Shown here: piece after piece, positions 46,736 to 61,700 of the stretch
How positions within the stretch are numbered: position 1 is the first letter of the stretch
Layout: the number at the start of each line of letters is the position of its first letter
Position numbers and translations under genes: made by a program
The notes under the pieces: model-generated
What the model saw: the letters and a program-made list of their open reading frames with translations, nothing else
Database searches by the model: none
Told to the model about the DNA's origin: nothing
Source: Akebia trifoliata
Taxonomy: Eukaryota > Streptophyta > Magnoliopsida > Ranunculales > Lardizabalaceae
Assembly (NCBI GenBank): GCA_017979445.1
Contig: CM030706.1
Location: 26,142,281-26,206,280 of the forward strand
DNA: 64,000 nucleotides
Reading direction: 5' to 3'

Positions 46736-49700
46736 ATCCAAGATAACCCTTGACGGCAAAATCAATGATAACCCTTGGTGGCAACTGCGCGAAATCCAAG
46801 ATAACTCTTGGCGGCAACTGAGCAAAATGCAAGATAACCCTTGGCGACAACTGATCAATTTCCAAGATAAGCCTTGGTGACAACTGAGTAAAATCCAAGA
46901 TAACCCTAGGCAGAAACTGAGGAAAGTCCGAGATAACCCTTGGCGGAAACTGAGCAAAATCCAAGATAACCCTTGGCGGAACCTGAGCAATATCCAAGAT
47001 AACCCTTGGCGAGAACTGAGCAAAATAAAAGTTAACCATTGGCGGCAACTGAGTAAAATCTAAGATAACCCTTGGCGGCAACTGAGCAAAATCCAAGATA
47101 ACCCTTGCGGAAACTGAGTAAAATCAAAGATAACCCTAGGCGGAAACTGAGGGAAATCCAAGATAACCCTTGGCGGAAACAAAGTAAAATCTTAGATAAC
47201 CCTTGGCGGCAACTTAGCAAAATCGAGGATAACCCTTGGAGTCAAAATCCAAGATAACCCTTTGCGGAAACTGAGCAAAATCCAAGATAAGCCTTGGTCG
47301 AAACTTAGCAAAATCCAAGATAACCCTTGGCGAAAACAAAGCAAAATCCTAGATAACCCTTGGCGGCAACTTAGCAAAATCGATGATAACCCTTGGAGGC
47401 AAAAGCCAAGATAACCCTTGGCAGAAACTGAGCAAAATCCAAGATAACCCTTGGCGGAAACTTAGGAAAATCCAAGATAACCCTTGCCGAAGCCGAGCAA
47501 AATCAAAGATAACCCTTGGCGGCAACTGAGCAAAATCCAAGATAACCTTGGCGGACACTGAGCAAAATCCAAGATAACCTTGGTGACAACTGAACAAAAT
47601 CTAAGATAACCCTGGGCGGAAATTGAACAAAATCCAAGATAACCCTTGGCGGTAACTGAGAAAAATCCAAGATAACCCTTGGCGGCAACTGAGCAAAATC
47701 CAAGATAACCCTTGGCGACAACTGAGCAATTTCCAAGATTACCCTTGGAGACAACTAAGACAAATCCAAGATAACCCTTGACGGCAACTGCGCAAAATCC
47801 AAGATAACCCTTTGCGGCAACAGCGCAAAATCCAAGATAACCCTTGGCGGCAACTAAGCAAAATCCAAGGTAACCCTTAACGGCAAAATCAAAGATAGCC
47901 CTTGGCGACAATTGCGCAAAATCCAAGATACCTCTTGGCGGTAACTGAGCAAAATCAAAGATAACCCTTGGCGGCAACTGAGCAAAATCCAAGATAACCC
48001 TTGACGGCAAAATCAATGATAACCCTTGGTGGCAACTGCGCGAAATCCAAGATAACTCTTGGCGGCAACTGAGCAAAATGCAAGATAACCCTTGGCGACA
48101 ACTGATCAATTTCCAAGATAACCCTTGACGACAACTGAGTAAAATCGAAGATAACCCTAGGCGGCAACTGAGCAAAATCAAAGATAACCCGTAGCGGAAA
48201 CTGAGCAAAATCAAAGATAACCCATGGCGGAAACTGAGCAAAATCAAAGATTAGCCTTTGCGGCGGAAACTGAGCAAAATCCAAGATTAACCTTGGCGGC
48301 AACTAAGCAAAATCCAAAATAACCCTAGGCGACAAATGAGCAATTTTAAAGATTACCTTTGCGACAACTGAGAAAAATCAAAGTTAAACCATGGCGGCAA
48401 CTGCGCAAAATCCAAGAAAACCCTTGGCGGCAACTGGGCAAAATCCAAGATAACCCTTGGCGACAACTGAGCAATTTCCAAGATTACCCTTGCGACAACT
48501 GAGCAAAAACCAAATTAACCCTTGGCGGCAACTGAGTAAAATTCAAGATAACCTTTGGCGGAAACTGAGCAAAATCCAAGATAACCCTTGACGAAAACTG
48601 AGCAAAATCCAAGATTATCCTTGGCGACAACTGAGCAAAATCCAAGATAACCCTTAGCGACAACTTAGCAATTTCCAAGATTACCCTTGCGACAACTGAG
48701 CAAAATCCAAGTTAACCCTTTGCGGAACTGAGTAAAATCCAAGATAAGCCTTGGTGGCAACTGAGCAAAATCCATGATAACCCTTTTTAGCAACTAATCA
48801 AAATCCAAGATAACCCTTGACGGCAAAATCAAAGATAACCCTTGGTGGCAACTGCGCGAAAACCAAGATAACTCTTGGCGACAACTGAGCAATTTCCAAG
48901 ATAACCCTTGGCGGGAACTGAGTAAAATCCAAAATAACCATTGGCGGAAACTAAGCAAAATCGAAGATAACCTTTGGCGGAAACTGAGCAAAATCCAAGA
49001 TAACCCTTGGCGGCAACTGAGTAAAATCCAAGATAACCCTTGGCGGCAATTGAGCAAAATCAAACATAACCCTTGGTGGAAACTGAACAAAATCCAAGAT
49101 AACCCTTGACGGCAAAATCAATGATAACCCTTGGTGGCAACTGCGCGAAATCCAAGATAACTCTTGGCGGCAACTGAGCAAAATGCAAGATAACCCTTGG
49201 CGACAACTGATCAATTTCCAAGATAAGCCTTGGTGACAACTGAGTAAAATCCAAGATAACCCTAGGCAGAAACTGAGGAAAGTCCGAGATAACCCTTGGC
49301 GGAAACTGAGCAAAATCCAAGATAACCCTTGGCGGAACCTGAGCAATATCCAAGATAACCCTTGGCGAGAACTGAGCAAAATAAAAGTTAACCATTGGCG
49401 GCAACTGAGTAAAATCTAAGATAACCCTTGGCGGCAACTGAGCAAAATCCAAGATAACCCTTTGCGGAAACTGAGTAAAATCAAAGATAACCCTAGGCGG
49501 AAACTGAGCGAAATCCAAGATAACCCTTGGCGGAAACAAAGTAAAATCTTAGATAACCCTTGGCGGCAACTTAGCAAAATCGAGGATAACCCTTGGAGTC
49601 AAAATCCAAGATAACCCTTTGCGGAAACTGAGCAAAATCCAAGATAAGCCTTGGTCGAAACTTAGCAAAATCCAAGATAACCCTTGGCGAAAACAAAGCA

Positions 49701-51447
49701 AAATCCTAGATAACCCTTGGCGGCAACTTAGCAAAATCGATGATAACCCTTGGAGGCAAAAGCCAAGATAACCCTTGGCAGAAACTGAGCAAAATCCAAG
49801 ATAACCCTTGGCGGAAACTTAGGAAAATCCAAGATAACCCTTGCCGAAGCCGAGCAAAATCAAAGATAACCCTTGGCGGCAACTGAGCAAAATCCAAGAT
49901 AACCCTTGGCGGACACTGAGCAAAATCCAAGATAACCCTTGGTGACAACTGAACAAAATCTAAGATAACCCTGGGCGGAAATTGAACAAAATCCAAGATA
50001 ACCCTTGGCGGTAACTGAGAAAAATCCAAGATAACCCTTGGCGGCAACTGAGCAAAATCCAAGATAACCCTTGGCGACAACTGAGCAATTTCCAAGATTA
50101 CCCTTGGAGACAACTAAGACAAATCCAAGATAACCCTTGACGGCAACTGCGCAAAATCCAAGATAACCCTTTGCGGCAACAGCGCAAAATCCAAGATAAC
50201 CCTTGGCGGCAACTGAGCAAAATCCAAGGTAACCCTTAACGGCAAAATCAAAGATAGCCCTTGGCGACAATTGCGCAAAATCCAAGATACCTCTTGGCGG
50301 TAACTGAGCAAAATCAAAGATAACCCTTGGCGGCAACTGAGCAAAATCCAAGATAACCCTTGACGGCAAAATCAATGATAACCCTTGGTGGCAACTGGCG
50401 AAATCCAAGATACTCTTGGCGGCAACTGAGCAAAATGCAAGATAACCCTTGGCGACAACTGATCAATTTCCAAGATAACCCTTGACGACAACTGAGTAAA
50501 ATCGAAGATAACCCTAGGCGGCAACTGAGCAAAATCAAAGATAACCCGTAGCGGAAACTGAGCAAAATCAAAGATAACCCATGGCGGAAACTGAGCAAAA
50601 TCAAAGATTAGCCTTTGCGGAAACTGAGCAAAATCCAAGATAACCCTTGGCGGCAACTAAGCAAAATCCAAAATAACCCTAGGCGACAAATGAGCAATTT
50701 TAAAGATTACCTTTGCGACAACTGAGAAAAATCAAAGTTAACCAATGGCGGCAACTGCGCAAAATCCAAGAAAACCCTTGGCGGCAACTGGGCAAAATCC
50801 AAGATAACCCTTGGCGACAACTGAGCAATTTCCAAGATTACCCTTGCGACAACTGAGCAAAATCCAAATTAACCCTTGGCGGCAACTGAGTAAAATTCAA
50901 GATAACCTTTGGCGGAAACTGAGCAAAATCCAAGATAACCCTTGACGAAAACTGAGCAAAATCCAAGATTATCCTTGGCGGCAACTGAGCAAAATCCAAG
51001 ATAACCCTTAGCGACAACTTAGCAATTTCCAAGATTACCCTTGCGACAACTGAGCAAAATCCAAGTTAACCCTTTGCGGAACTGAGTAAAATCCAAGATA
51101 AGCCTTGGTGGCAACTGAGCAAAATCCATGATAACCCTTTTTAGCAACTAATCAAAATCCAAGATAACCCTGGACGGCAAAATCAAAGATAACCCTTGGT
51201 GGCAACTGCGCGAAAACCAAGATAACTCTTGGCGACAACTGAGCAATTTCCAAGATAACCCTTGGCGGGAACTGAGTAAAATCCAAAATAACCATTGGCG
51301 GAAACTAAGCAAAATCGAAGATAACCTTTGGCGGAAACTGAGCAAAATCCAAGATAACCCTTGGCGGCAACTGAGTAAAATTCAAGATAACCCTTGGCGG
51401 CAATTGAGCAAAATCAAACATAACCCTTGGTGGAAACTGAACAAAAT
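46736..51447 (-). repeat. Tandem duplication of a 2.36-kb higher-order unit
   Basis: 46736-49091 and 49092-51447 are near-identical, offset 2356 bp, differing by isolated substitutions and 1-8 base indels. Markers: the CAAAATAAAAGTTAACC variant at 47021 and 49377; the AGATTAGCCTTTGCGG variant at about 48250 and 50605; the CTTTTTAGCAACTAATC variant at 48783 and 51137. Within each copy a shorter spacing of about 1.25 kb is also visible (46739 against 47996). Confidence 0.88.
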
Positions 51448-52529
51448 CCAAGATAACCCTTGGCGGCAACAGAGTAAAATCCAAGGTAACCCTTGGCTGC
51501 AACTGAGCAAAATCCAACATAACCCTTGGCGAAAATCGAGCAAAATCCAAGATAACCCTTGGCGGAAACTGAGCAAAATCCAAGATAACCTTGGCGGCAA
51601 CTGAGCAAAATCAAACATAACCCTTGCCGAAAACTGAGCATAATTAAAGATAACCCTTGGCGGCAAAATCTAAGATAACCCTTGGCGCAACTGAGCAAAA
51701 TCCAAGATAGCCCTTGGCAGCAACTGAACAAAATCCAAAATAAGCCTTGGACGAAACTGGAAGAAATCAAAGATTACCCTTGGCGAAAACTGGACAAAAT
51801 CCAAGTTAACCCTTGGCGGCAACTGGACAAATCCAAGATAACCTTTGGCGGAAACTGAGCAAAATCCAAGATAATCCTTGGCAGTAACTAAGCTAAATCG
51901 AAGATAACCCTTGGTGGAAACTGAGTGAAACCCAAGATAACCCTTGGCGGCAACTGAGCAAAATCCAAGATAACCCTCGGCATCAACTGAGCAAAATCCA
52001 AGATAACCCTTGGCGGAAACTGATAAAAATCCAAGATAACCCTTGGGGGCAACTGAGCAAAATCCAAGTTAACCCTTGGCGGCAAATGAGAAAATCCAAG
52101 ATAACCCTTGGCGGCAACTGAGCAAAATCCAAGATAACCCTTTGCGACAATTGAGAAAATCCAAGATAACCCTCGGCGGCAACTGAGCAAAAATCAAAGA
52201 TCACCCTTGGCGGCAACTGAGCAAAATCCAAGATAACCCTTGCGGCTATTGAGCAAAATCCAAGATAACAATTGGCAGCAACTGAGCAAAATCCAAGATA
52301 ACCCTTGGTGGTAACTCAGCAAAATCCAAGATAACCCTTGGCGGCAACTGAGTAAAATAAAAAATAACCATTGGCAGAAACTAAGCAAAATCAAAGATAA
52401 CCCTTGGCGAAAACTGGGAAAAATCCAAGATAACCTTTGGCGGCAGTTGAGAAAAATCCAAGATAACATTTTGCGGCAACTGAGAAAAATCTAAGATAAC
52501 CCGTGGCGGCAACTGAGCAAAATCCAGGA

Positions 52530-55420
52530 TAACCCTTACCGCAAACTGAGTAAAATCCAAGATAACCCTTGGCGGCAACTAAGCAAAATGCAAGATAACC
52601 CTTGGCGGAAACTGAGCAAAATCATAGATAACCCTTGGCGGCAACTGAGCAAAATCCAAGATAACCCTTGGCGGACACTAAGCAAAATCCAAGATAACCC
52701 TTGGCGGCAATAGAGCAAAATCCAAGATAACCCTTGGCCGCAACTGGCCAATATCCAATATAACCCTTGGCGTCAACTGAGCAAAATCAAAGTTAACCAT
52801 TGGGGGCAACTGAGCAAAATCCAAGATAACCCTTGGCGGCAACTGAGAAAAATCCAAGATAACCCTTAGCGGAAACTGAGTAAAATCAAAGATAACCCTA
52901 GGCGGAAACTGAGCAAAATCCTAGATAACCCTTGGTGGAAACCGAGCAAAATCCAAGATAACCCTTTGCGAAAACTGGGCAAAATGAAAGATAACCCTTT
53001 GCGGCAACTGAGCAAAATACAAGATAACATTTCGCGGAAACTGAGCAAAATCTAAGATAGCCCTTGGCGGCAACTCAGAAAAATCCAAGATAACCCTTGG
53101 TGGAAACTGAGCAAAATCCAAGATAACCCTTGGCAGAAAGTGAGTAAAATCCAAGATAACCCTTGCCGAAAACTGAGTAAAATCCAAGATAACCCTTGGC
53201 GGCAACTAAGCAAAATGCAAGATAACCCTTAGCGGAAACTGAGAGCAAAATCATAGATAACCCTTGGCGGCAACTGAGCAAAACCAAATCCAATAACCCT
53301 TGGCGGACACTAAGCAAAATCCAAGATAACCCTTGGCGGCAATTGAGCAAAATCCAAGATTACCCTTGGCGGCAACTGGCCAATATCCAATATAACCCTT
53401 GGCGACAACTGAGCAAAATCAAAGTTAACCATTGGGAGCAACTGAGCAAAATCCAAGATAACCCTTGGCGGCAACTGAGAAAATCCAAGATAACCCTTAG
53501 CGGAAACTGAGTAAAATCAAAGATAACCCTAGGCGGAAACTGAGCAAAATCCTAGATAACCCTTGGTGGCAACCGAGCAAAATCCAAGATAACCCTTTGC
53601 GAAAACTGGGCAAAATGAAAGATAACCCTTTTCGGCAACTGAGCAAAATCCAAGATAACCTTTCGCGGAAACTGAGCAAAATCTAAGATAACCCTTAGCG
53701 GCAACTAAGAAAAATCCAAGATAACCCTTGGTGGAAACTGAGCAAAATCCAAGATAACCCTTGGCAGAAAGTGAGCAAAATCCAAGATAACCCTTGCCGA
53801 AAATTGAGTAAAATCCAAGATAACCCTTGGCGGCAACTAAGCAAAATGCAAGATAACCCTTGGCGGAAACTGAGCAAAATCATAGATAACCCTTGGCGGC
53901 AACTGAGCAAAATCCAAGATAACCCTTGGCGAACACTAAGCAAAATCCAAGATAACCCTTGGCGGCAATTGAGCAAAATCCAAGATTACCCTTGGCGGCA
54001 ACTGGCCAATATCCAATATAACCCTTGGCGACAACTGAGCAAAATCAAAGTTAACCATTGGGAGCAACTGAGCAAAATCCAAGATAACCCTTGGCGGCAA
54101 CTGAGAAAAATCCAAGATAACCCTTAGCGGAAACTGCGTAAAATCAAAGATAACCCTAGGCGGAAACTTAGGAAAATCCTAGATAACCCTTGGTGGCAAC
54201 CGAGCAAAATCCAAGATAACCCTTTGCGAAAACTGGGCAAAATGAAAGATAACCCTTTGCGGCAACTGAGCAAAATCCAAGATACCCTTTCGCGGAAACT
54301 GAGCAAAATCTAAGATAACCCTTGGCGGCAACTGAGAAAAATCCAAGATAACCCTTGGTGGAAACTGAGCAAAATCCAAGATAACCCTTGGCAGAAAGTG
54401 AGCAAAATCCAAGATAACCCTTGCCGAAAACTGAGTAAAATCAAAGATAACCCTAGGCGGAAACTGAGCAAAATCCAAGATAACCCTTGGCGCCAACTGA
54501 GCAAAATCAAACATAACCCATGCCGAAAACTGAGCATAATTAAAGATAACCCTTGGCGGCAAAATCTAAGATAACCCTTGGCGCTACTGAGCAAAATCCA
54601 AGATAGCCCTTGGCGGCAACTGAACAAAATCCAAAATAACCCTTGGACGAAACTGGAAGAAATCAAAGATTACCCTTGGCGAAAACTGGACAAAATCCAA
54701 GTTAACCCTTAGCGGCAACTGGACAAAATCCAAGATAACCTTTGGCGAAAACTGAGCAAAATCCAAGATAATCCTTGGCAGTAACTAAGCTAAATCGAAG
54801 ATAACCCTTGGTGGAAACTGAGTGAAACCCAAGATAACCCTTGGCGGAAACTGAGCAAAATCATAGATAACCCTTGGCGGCAACTGAGCAAAATCCAAGA
54901 TAACCCTTGGCGGACACTAAGCAAAATCCAAGATAACCCTGGGCGGCAATAGAGCAAAATCCAAGATAACCCTTGGCGGCAACTGGCCAATATCCAATAT
55001 AACCCTTGGCGACAACTGAGCAAAATCAAAGTTAACCATTGGGGGCAACTGAGCAAAATCCAAGATAACCCTTGGCGGCAACTGAGAAAAATCCAAGATA
55101 ACCCTTAGCGGAAACTGAGTAAAATCAAAGATAACCCTAGGCGGAAACTTAGCAAAATCCTAGATAACCCTTGGTGGCAACCGAGCAAAATCCAAGATAA
55201 CCCTTTGCGAAAACTGGGCAAAATGAAAGATAACCCTTTGCGGCAACTGAGCAAAATCCAAGATACCCTTTCGCGGAAACTGAGCAAAATCTAAGATAAC
55301 CCTTGGCGGCAACTGAGAAAAATCCAAGATAACCCTTGGTGGAAACTGAGCAAAATCCAAGATAACCCTTGGCAGAAAGTGAGCAAAATCCAAGATAACC
55401 CTTGCCGAAAACTGAGTAAA
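52530..55420 (-). repeat. 630-bp higher-order repeat, three copies plus one interrupted
   Basis: The marker AAGCAAAATGCAAGATAACC recurs at about 52580, 53210 and 53840. The marker CTAGATAACCCTTGGTGG recurs at about 52921, 53552, 54179 and 55161. Spacing is 627-631 bp for the first three and 981 for the last, where an extra block of about 355 bp (54485-54845) intervenes. Confidence 0.85.
54485..54845 (-). repeat. Block transposed within the array
   Basis: Matches 51590-51955 (CTGAGCATAATTAAAG, then CTTGGACGAAACTGGAAG, then GAGTGAAACCCAAGATAACC) at an offset of about 2.9 kb. It breaks the 630-bp periodicity. Confidence 0.8.
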
Positions 55421-55799
55421 ATCAAAGATAACCCTAGGCGGAAACTGAGCAAAATCCAAGATAACCCTTGGCGGAAACTGAGCAAAATCCAAGATAACCC
55501 TTGGCGGCAACTGAGCAAAATCCATGATAACCCTTGGTGGCAATATCCAAGATAACCCTTGGCGGAAACTGAGCAAAATCAAAGATAACCCCTGGCGAAA
55601 ACTGAGCAAAATCGAAGAATACCCTTGGCGGCAACTGAGAAAAATCTAAGATAACCCTTTGCGGCAACTAAGCAAAATCCAAGATAACCCTTGGCTGAAA
55701 CTGAGCAAAATTCAAGATAACCGTTGGCGGAAACTTAGCAAAATCCAAGATAACCCTTGCCGAAAACTGAGAAAAATCCAAGATACCCCTTGGCGGCAA

Positions 55800-58700
55800 C
55801 TGAGAAAAATCCAAGATTACCCTTGGAGGACACTGAGCAAAAATCCAAGATAACCCTTGGCGAAAACTGAGCAAAATCCAAGATAACCCTTGGCGGTAAC
55901 TGAGCTAAATCCAAGATAACCCTTTGCGACAACTGAGCAATTTCCAAGATTACCCTTGGCGACAACTGAGTCAAATCCAAGATAATCCTTGACGGCAACT
56001 GAGCAAAATCCAAGATAACCCTTGGCGGCAACTGGGCAAAATCTAAGATAACCCTTGGCGGCAACTAAGCAAAATCCAAGATAACCCTTGACGGTAAAAT
56101 CAAAGATAACCCTTGGACGCAACTGCGCAAAATCAAAGATAACTCTTTGCGGCAACTGTGCAAAATCCAAGATAACCCTTGGCAGCAACTGAGCAAAATC
56201 CAAGATAACCCTTGACGGCAAAATCAAAGATAACCCTTGGTTGCAACTGCACGAAATCCAAGATAACTCTTTGCGGCAACTGAGCAAAATCCAAGATAAC
56301 CCTTGGCGACAACTGAGCAATTTCCAAGATAACCCTTGGCGACAACTGAGTAAAATCTAAGATAACCCTAGGCGGAAACTGAGCAAAGTCCAAGATAACC
56401 CTTGGCGGAAACTAAGCAAAATCCAAGATAACCCTAGGCGGACAAATCCAAGATTAGCCTTGGCGGCAACTGAGCAAAATCAAAGATAACCCTTGGCGGA
56501 AACTGAGCAAAATCTAAGATAACCATTGGCGGCAACTGAGCACAAATCAAAGATAACCCCTGGCGGAAACTGAGCAAAATCCAAGATAACCCATGGCGAA
56601 AACTGAGCAAAATCCAAGATAACCCTTGGCGAAAACTGAGCAATATCAAAGATAACCCTTGGCGGCAACTGAGTAAAATCCAAGTTAACCCTTGGTTGCA
56701 ACTGAGAAAAATCCAAGATAACCCTTGGCGGAAACTGAGATAAATCCAAGATAACCCATGCGGAAACAGAGAAAAATCAAAGACAACCCTTGGCGGAACT
56801 GAGCAAAATCCAAAATAACCTTTAGCGCCGACTGAGCAATTTCCAAGATAACCCTTGGCGATAACTGAGTAAAATCCAAGATAACCCTAGGCAGAAACTG
56901 AGCAAAGTCCAAGATAACCCCAGGCGAAAACTGAGCAAAATCCAAGATAACCCTTGGCGGCAAAATCCAAGTTTACCCATGGCGGCAATTGAGTAAAATC
57001 AAAGATAACCCTTGGCGGAAGTTGAGCAAAATCTAAGATAACCATTGGCGGCAACTGAGAAAAATCCAAGACAACCCTTGGCGGCAACTGAGATAAATCC
57101 AAGGTAACCCTTGGCGGAAATTGAGAAAAATCCTAGACAACCCTTGGCGGAGACTGAGCAAAATCCAAAATAACCCTTAGCGCCGACTAAGTGAAATCCA
57201 AGTTAACCCTTGGCGAAAACTGAGCAAAATCCAAGATAACCCTTGGCGGAAACTGAGCAAAATCCAAGATAACCCATGTCGGCAATAGAGAAAAATCCAA
57301 GATAACCCATGGCGGCAATAGAGCAAAATCCAAGATAACCCTTGGCAGAACCTTGCAACTGAGCAAAATCCAAGATAACCCTTGGCGGCAACTGAGCAAA
57401 ATCCAAGATAACCCTTGGCGAAAACTAAGCAAAATCCAAGATAACCCTTGGCAACAACTGAGAAAAATTCAAGATAACCCTTGGCGGCAACAGAACAAAA
57501 TCCAAGATAACTCAAGGCGGCAACTGAGAAAAATCAAAGATAACCCTTGGCGGAAATTGAGCAAAATCCAAGATAACCCTTGGCGGCAACTGAGCAAAAT
57601 CCAAGATAACCGTTGGCGACAACTGAGCAATTTCCAAGATTACCCTTGCGACAATTGAGCAAATTCCAAGTTAACCCTTGGCGGCAACTGAGTAAAATCC
57701 AAAATAACCCTTGGCGGCAACTGAGCAAAATCTAAGATAACCCTTGGCGGCAACTGAGACAAATCCAAGATAACCCTTGGCGGAAATTGAGAAAAATCCA
57801 AGACAACCCTTGGCGGAGACTGAGCAAAATCCAAAATAACCCTTAGCGTCGACTGAGCGAAATCCAAGTTAACCCTTGGCGAAAACTGAGCAAAATCCAA
57901 GATAACCCTTGGCGGCAACTGAGAAAAATCCAAGATAACCCTTGCCGGCAACTGAGCAAAATCGAAGATAACCCATGTCGGCAATAGAGAAAAATCCAAG
58001 AAAACCCATGGCGGCAACAGAGCAAAATCCAAGATAACCCTTGGCGGAAACTTGCAACTGAGCAAAATCCAAGATAACCCTTGGCGGGAACTGAGCAAAA
58101 TCCAAGATAACCCTTGGCGAAAACTAAGCAAAATCCAAGATAACCCTTGGCAACAACTGAGAAAAATCCAAGATAACCCTTGGTGGCAACAGAACAAAAT
58201 CCAAGATAACTCAAGGCGGCAACTGAGAAAAATCAAAGATAACCCTTGCTGGAAAGTGAGCAAAATCCAAGATAACCCTTTGCGGCAACTGAGCAAAATC
58301 CAAGTTAACCCTTGGTTGCAACTGAGTAAAATCCAAGATAACCCTTGGCGGCAACTGAGATAAATCCAAGATAACCCTTGGCGGAAACTGAGAAAAATCC
58401 AATAGAACCCGTGGCGGAGACTGAGCAAAATACAAAATAACCTTTAGCGCCGACTGAGCGAAATGCAAGATAACCTTTGGCGATGACTGAGTAAAATCCA
58501 AGATAACCATTGGAGAAAACTGAGCAAAATCCAGATAACCCATGGCGGCAACAGAGAAAAATCCAAGATAACCCACGGCGGCAACTGAGCAAAATCCAAG
58601 ATAAGCCTTGGCGGCAACTAAGTAAAATCCAGATAACCCTTAGCGACAACTAAGAAAACCAAGATAACCCTTGACGGCAAATCCAAGATAACCCTTGGCA

Positions 58701-61700
58701 GCAACTTCGCAAAATCCAAGATAACCCTTGGCGGCAACTGAGCAAAATGAAAGATAACCCTTGGCGGCAACTGAGAAAAATCCAAGATAACCGTTGCCGG
58801 AAAAATCAAACATAACCCTTGGTGGCAACTGCGCGAAATCTAAGATAACTCTTTGCGGCAACTGAACAAAATCCAAGATAACCCTTGGCAACAACTAAGC
58901 AATTTCCAAGATAACCCTTGGCGACAACTGAGTAAAATACAATATAACCTTGGGCGAAAACTGAGCAAAGTCAAGATAACCCTTGGCAGAAACTGAGCAA
59001 AATCCAATGGCGGCAAAATCCAAGATTACCCTTGGCGACAACTGAGCAAAATCAAAGATAACCTTTGGTGGAAACTGAGCAAAATCTAAGATAACCATTG
59101 GCGGCAACTGAGCAAAATCAAAGATAACCTTTTGCGGAAACTGAGAAAAATCTAAGATAACCCTTGGCGAAAACTGAGCAAAATCCAAGATAACCCTTGG
59201 CGGTAACTGAGCTAAATCCAAGATAACCCTTTGCGACAACTGAGCAATTTCCAAGATTACCCTTGGCAACAACTAAGCAATTTCCAAGATAACCCTTGGC
59301 GACAACTGAGTAAAATACAAGATAACCTTGGGCGAAAACTGAGCAAAGTCAAGATAACCCTTGGCAGAACTGAGCAAAATCCAATGGCGGCAAAATCCAA
59401 GATTACCCTGGCGACAACTGAGCAAAATCAAAGATAACCTTTGGTGGAAACTGAGCAAAATCTAAGATAACCATTGGCGGCAACTGAGCAAAATCAAAGA
59501 TAACCTTTTGCGAACTGAGAAATCTAAGATAACCCTTGGCGAAAACTGAGCAAAATCCAAGATAACCCTTGGCGGTAACTGAGCTAAATCCAAGATAACC
59601 CTTTGCGACAACTGAGCAATTTCCAAGATTACCCTTGGCGACAACTGAGTCAAATCCAAGATAACCCTTGACGGCAACTGAGCAAAATCCAAGATAACCC
59701 TTGGCGGCAACTGGGCAAAATCTAAGATAACCCTTGGCGGCAACTAAGCAAAATCCAAGATAACCCTTGACGGTAAAATCAAAGATAACCCTTGGACGCA
59801 ACTGCGCAAAATCAAAGATAACTCTTGGCGGCAACTGTGCAAAATCCAAGATAACCCTTGGCAGCAACTGAGCAAAATCCAAGATAACACCCTGACGGCA
59901 AAATCAAAGAAACCCTTGGTTGCAACTGCGCGAAATCCAAGATAAATCTTTGCGGCAACTGAGCAAAATCCAAGATAAACCCTTGGCGACAACTGAGCAA
60001 TTTCCAAGATAACCTTTGGCGACAACTGAGTAAAATCCAAGATAACCCTAGGCGGAAACTTATCAAAGTCCAAGATAACCTTGGCGGAAACTAAGCAAAA
60101 TCCAAGATAACCCTAGGCAGACAAATCCAAGATTAGCCTTGGCGGCAACTGAGCAAAATCAAAGATAACCCTTGGCGGAAACTGAGCAAAATCTAAGATA
60201 ACCATTGGCGGCAACTGAGCAAAATCAAAGATAACCCTTGGCGGAAACTAGCAAAATCCAAGATAACCCATGGCGAAAACTGAGCAAAATCGAAGATAAC
60301 CCTTGGCGAAAACTGAGCAGCAAATATCAAAGATAACCCTTGGCGGCAACTGAGCAAAATCCAAGTTAACCCTTGGTTGCAACTGAGAAAAATCCACGAT
60401 TAACCCTTGGCGGAACTGAGATAAATCCAAGATAACCATGCGGAAACAGAGAAAAATCAAAGACAACCCTTGGCGGAACTGAGCAAAATCCAAAATAACC
60501 TTTAGCGCCGACTGAGCAATTCCAAGATAACCCTTGGCGATAACTGAGTAAAATCCAAGATAACCCTAAGCAGAAACTGAGCAAAGTCCAAGATAACTCC
60601 TGGCGAAAACTGAGCAAAATCCAAGATAACCCTTGGCGGCAAAATCCAAGTTTACCCATGGCGGCAACTGAGCAAAATCAAAGATAACCCTTGGCGGAAG
60701 TTGAGCAAAATCTAGATAACCATTGGCGGCAACTGAGAAAAATCCAAGACAACCCTTGCGGCAGGCAACTGAGATAATCCAAGGTAACCCTTGGCGGAAA
60801 TTGGGAAAAATCCAAGACAACCCTTGGCGGAGACTGATCAAAATCCAAAATAACCCTTAGCGCCGACTAAGCAAAATCCAAGTTAACCCTGGCGAAAACT
60901 GAGCAAAATCCAAGATAACCCTTGGCGGCAACTGAGCAAAATCCAAGATAACCCATGTCGGCAACAGAGAAAAATCCAAGATAACCCATGGCGGCCCCTA
61001 GAGCAAAATCCAAGATAACCCCCCTTGGCAGACCTTGCAACTGAGCAAAATCCAAGATAACCCTTGGCAGCAACTGAGCAAAATCCAAGATAACCCTTGG
61101 CGAAAACTAAGCAAAATCTAAGATAACCCTTGGCAACAACTGAGAAAAATTCAAGATAACCCATGGCGGCAACAGAACAAAATCCAAGATAACTCAAGGC
61201 GGCAACTGAGAAAAATCAAAGATAACCCTTGGTGGAAACTAAGCAAAATCCAAGATAACCCTTGGCGAAAATTGAGCAAAATCCAAGAATAACCCTTGGC
61301 GGCAACTGAGCAAAATCCAAGATAACCCTTGGCGACAACTGAGCAATTTCCAAGATAACCCTTGGCGACAACTGAGTAAAATCTAAGATAACCCTAGGCG
61401 GAAACTTAGCAAAGTCCAAGATAACCCTTGGCGGAAACTAAGCAAAATCCAAGATAACCCTAGGCGGACAAATCCAAGATTAGCCTTGGCGGCAACTGAG
61501 CAAAATCAAAGATAACCCTTGGCGGAAACTGAGCAAAATCTAAGATAACCATTGGCGGCAACTGAGCAAAATCAAAGATAACCCTTGGCGGAAACTGAGC
61601 AAAATCCAAGATAACCCATGGCGAAAACTGAGCAAAATCCAAGATAACCCTTGGCGAAAACGAGCAATATCAAAGATAACCCTTGGCGGCAACTGAGTAA

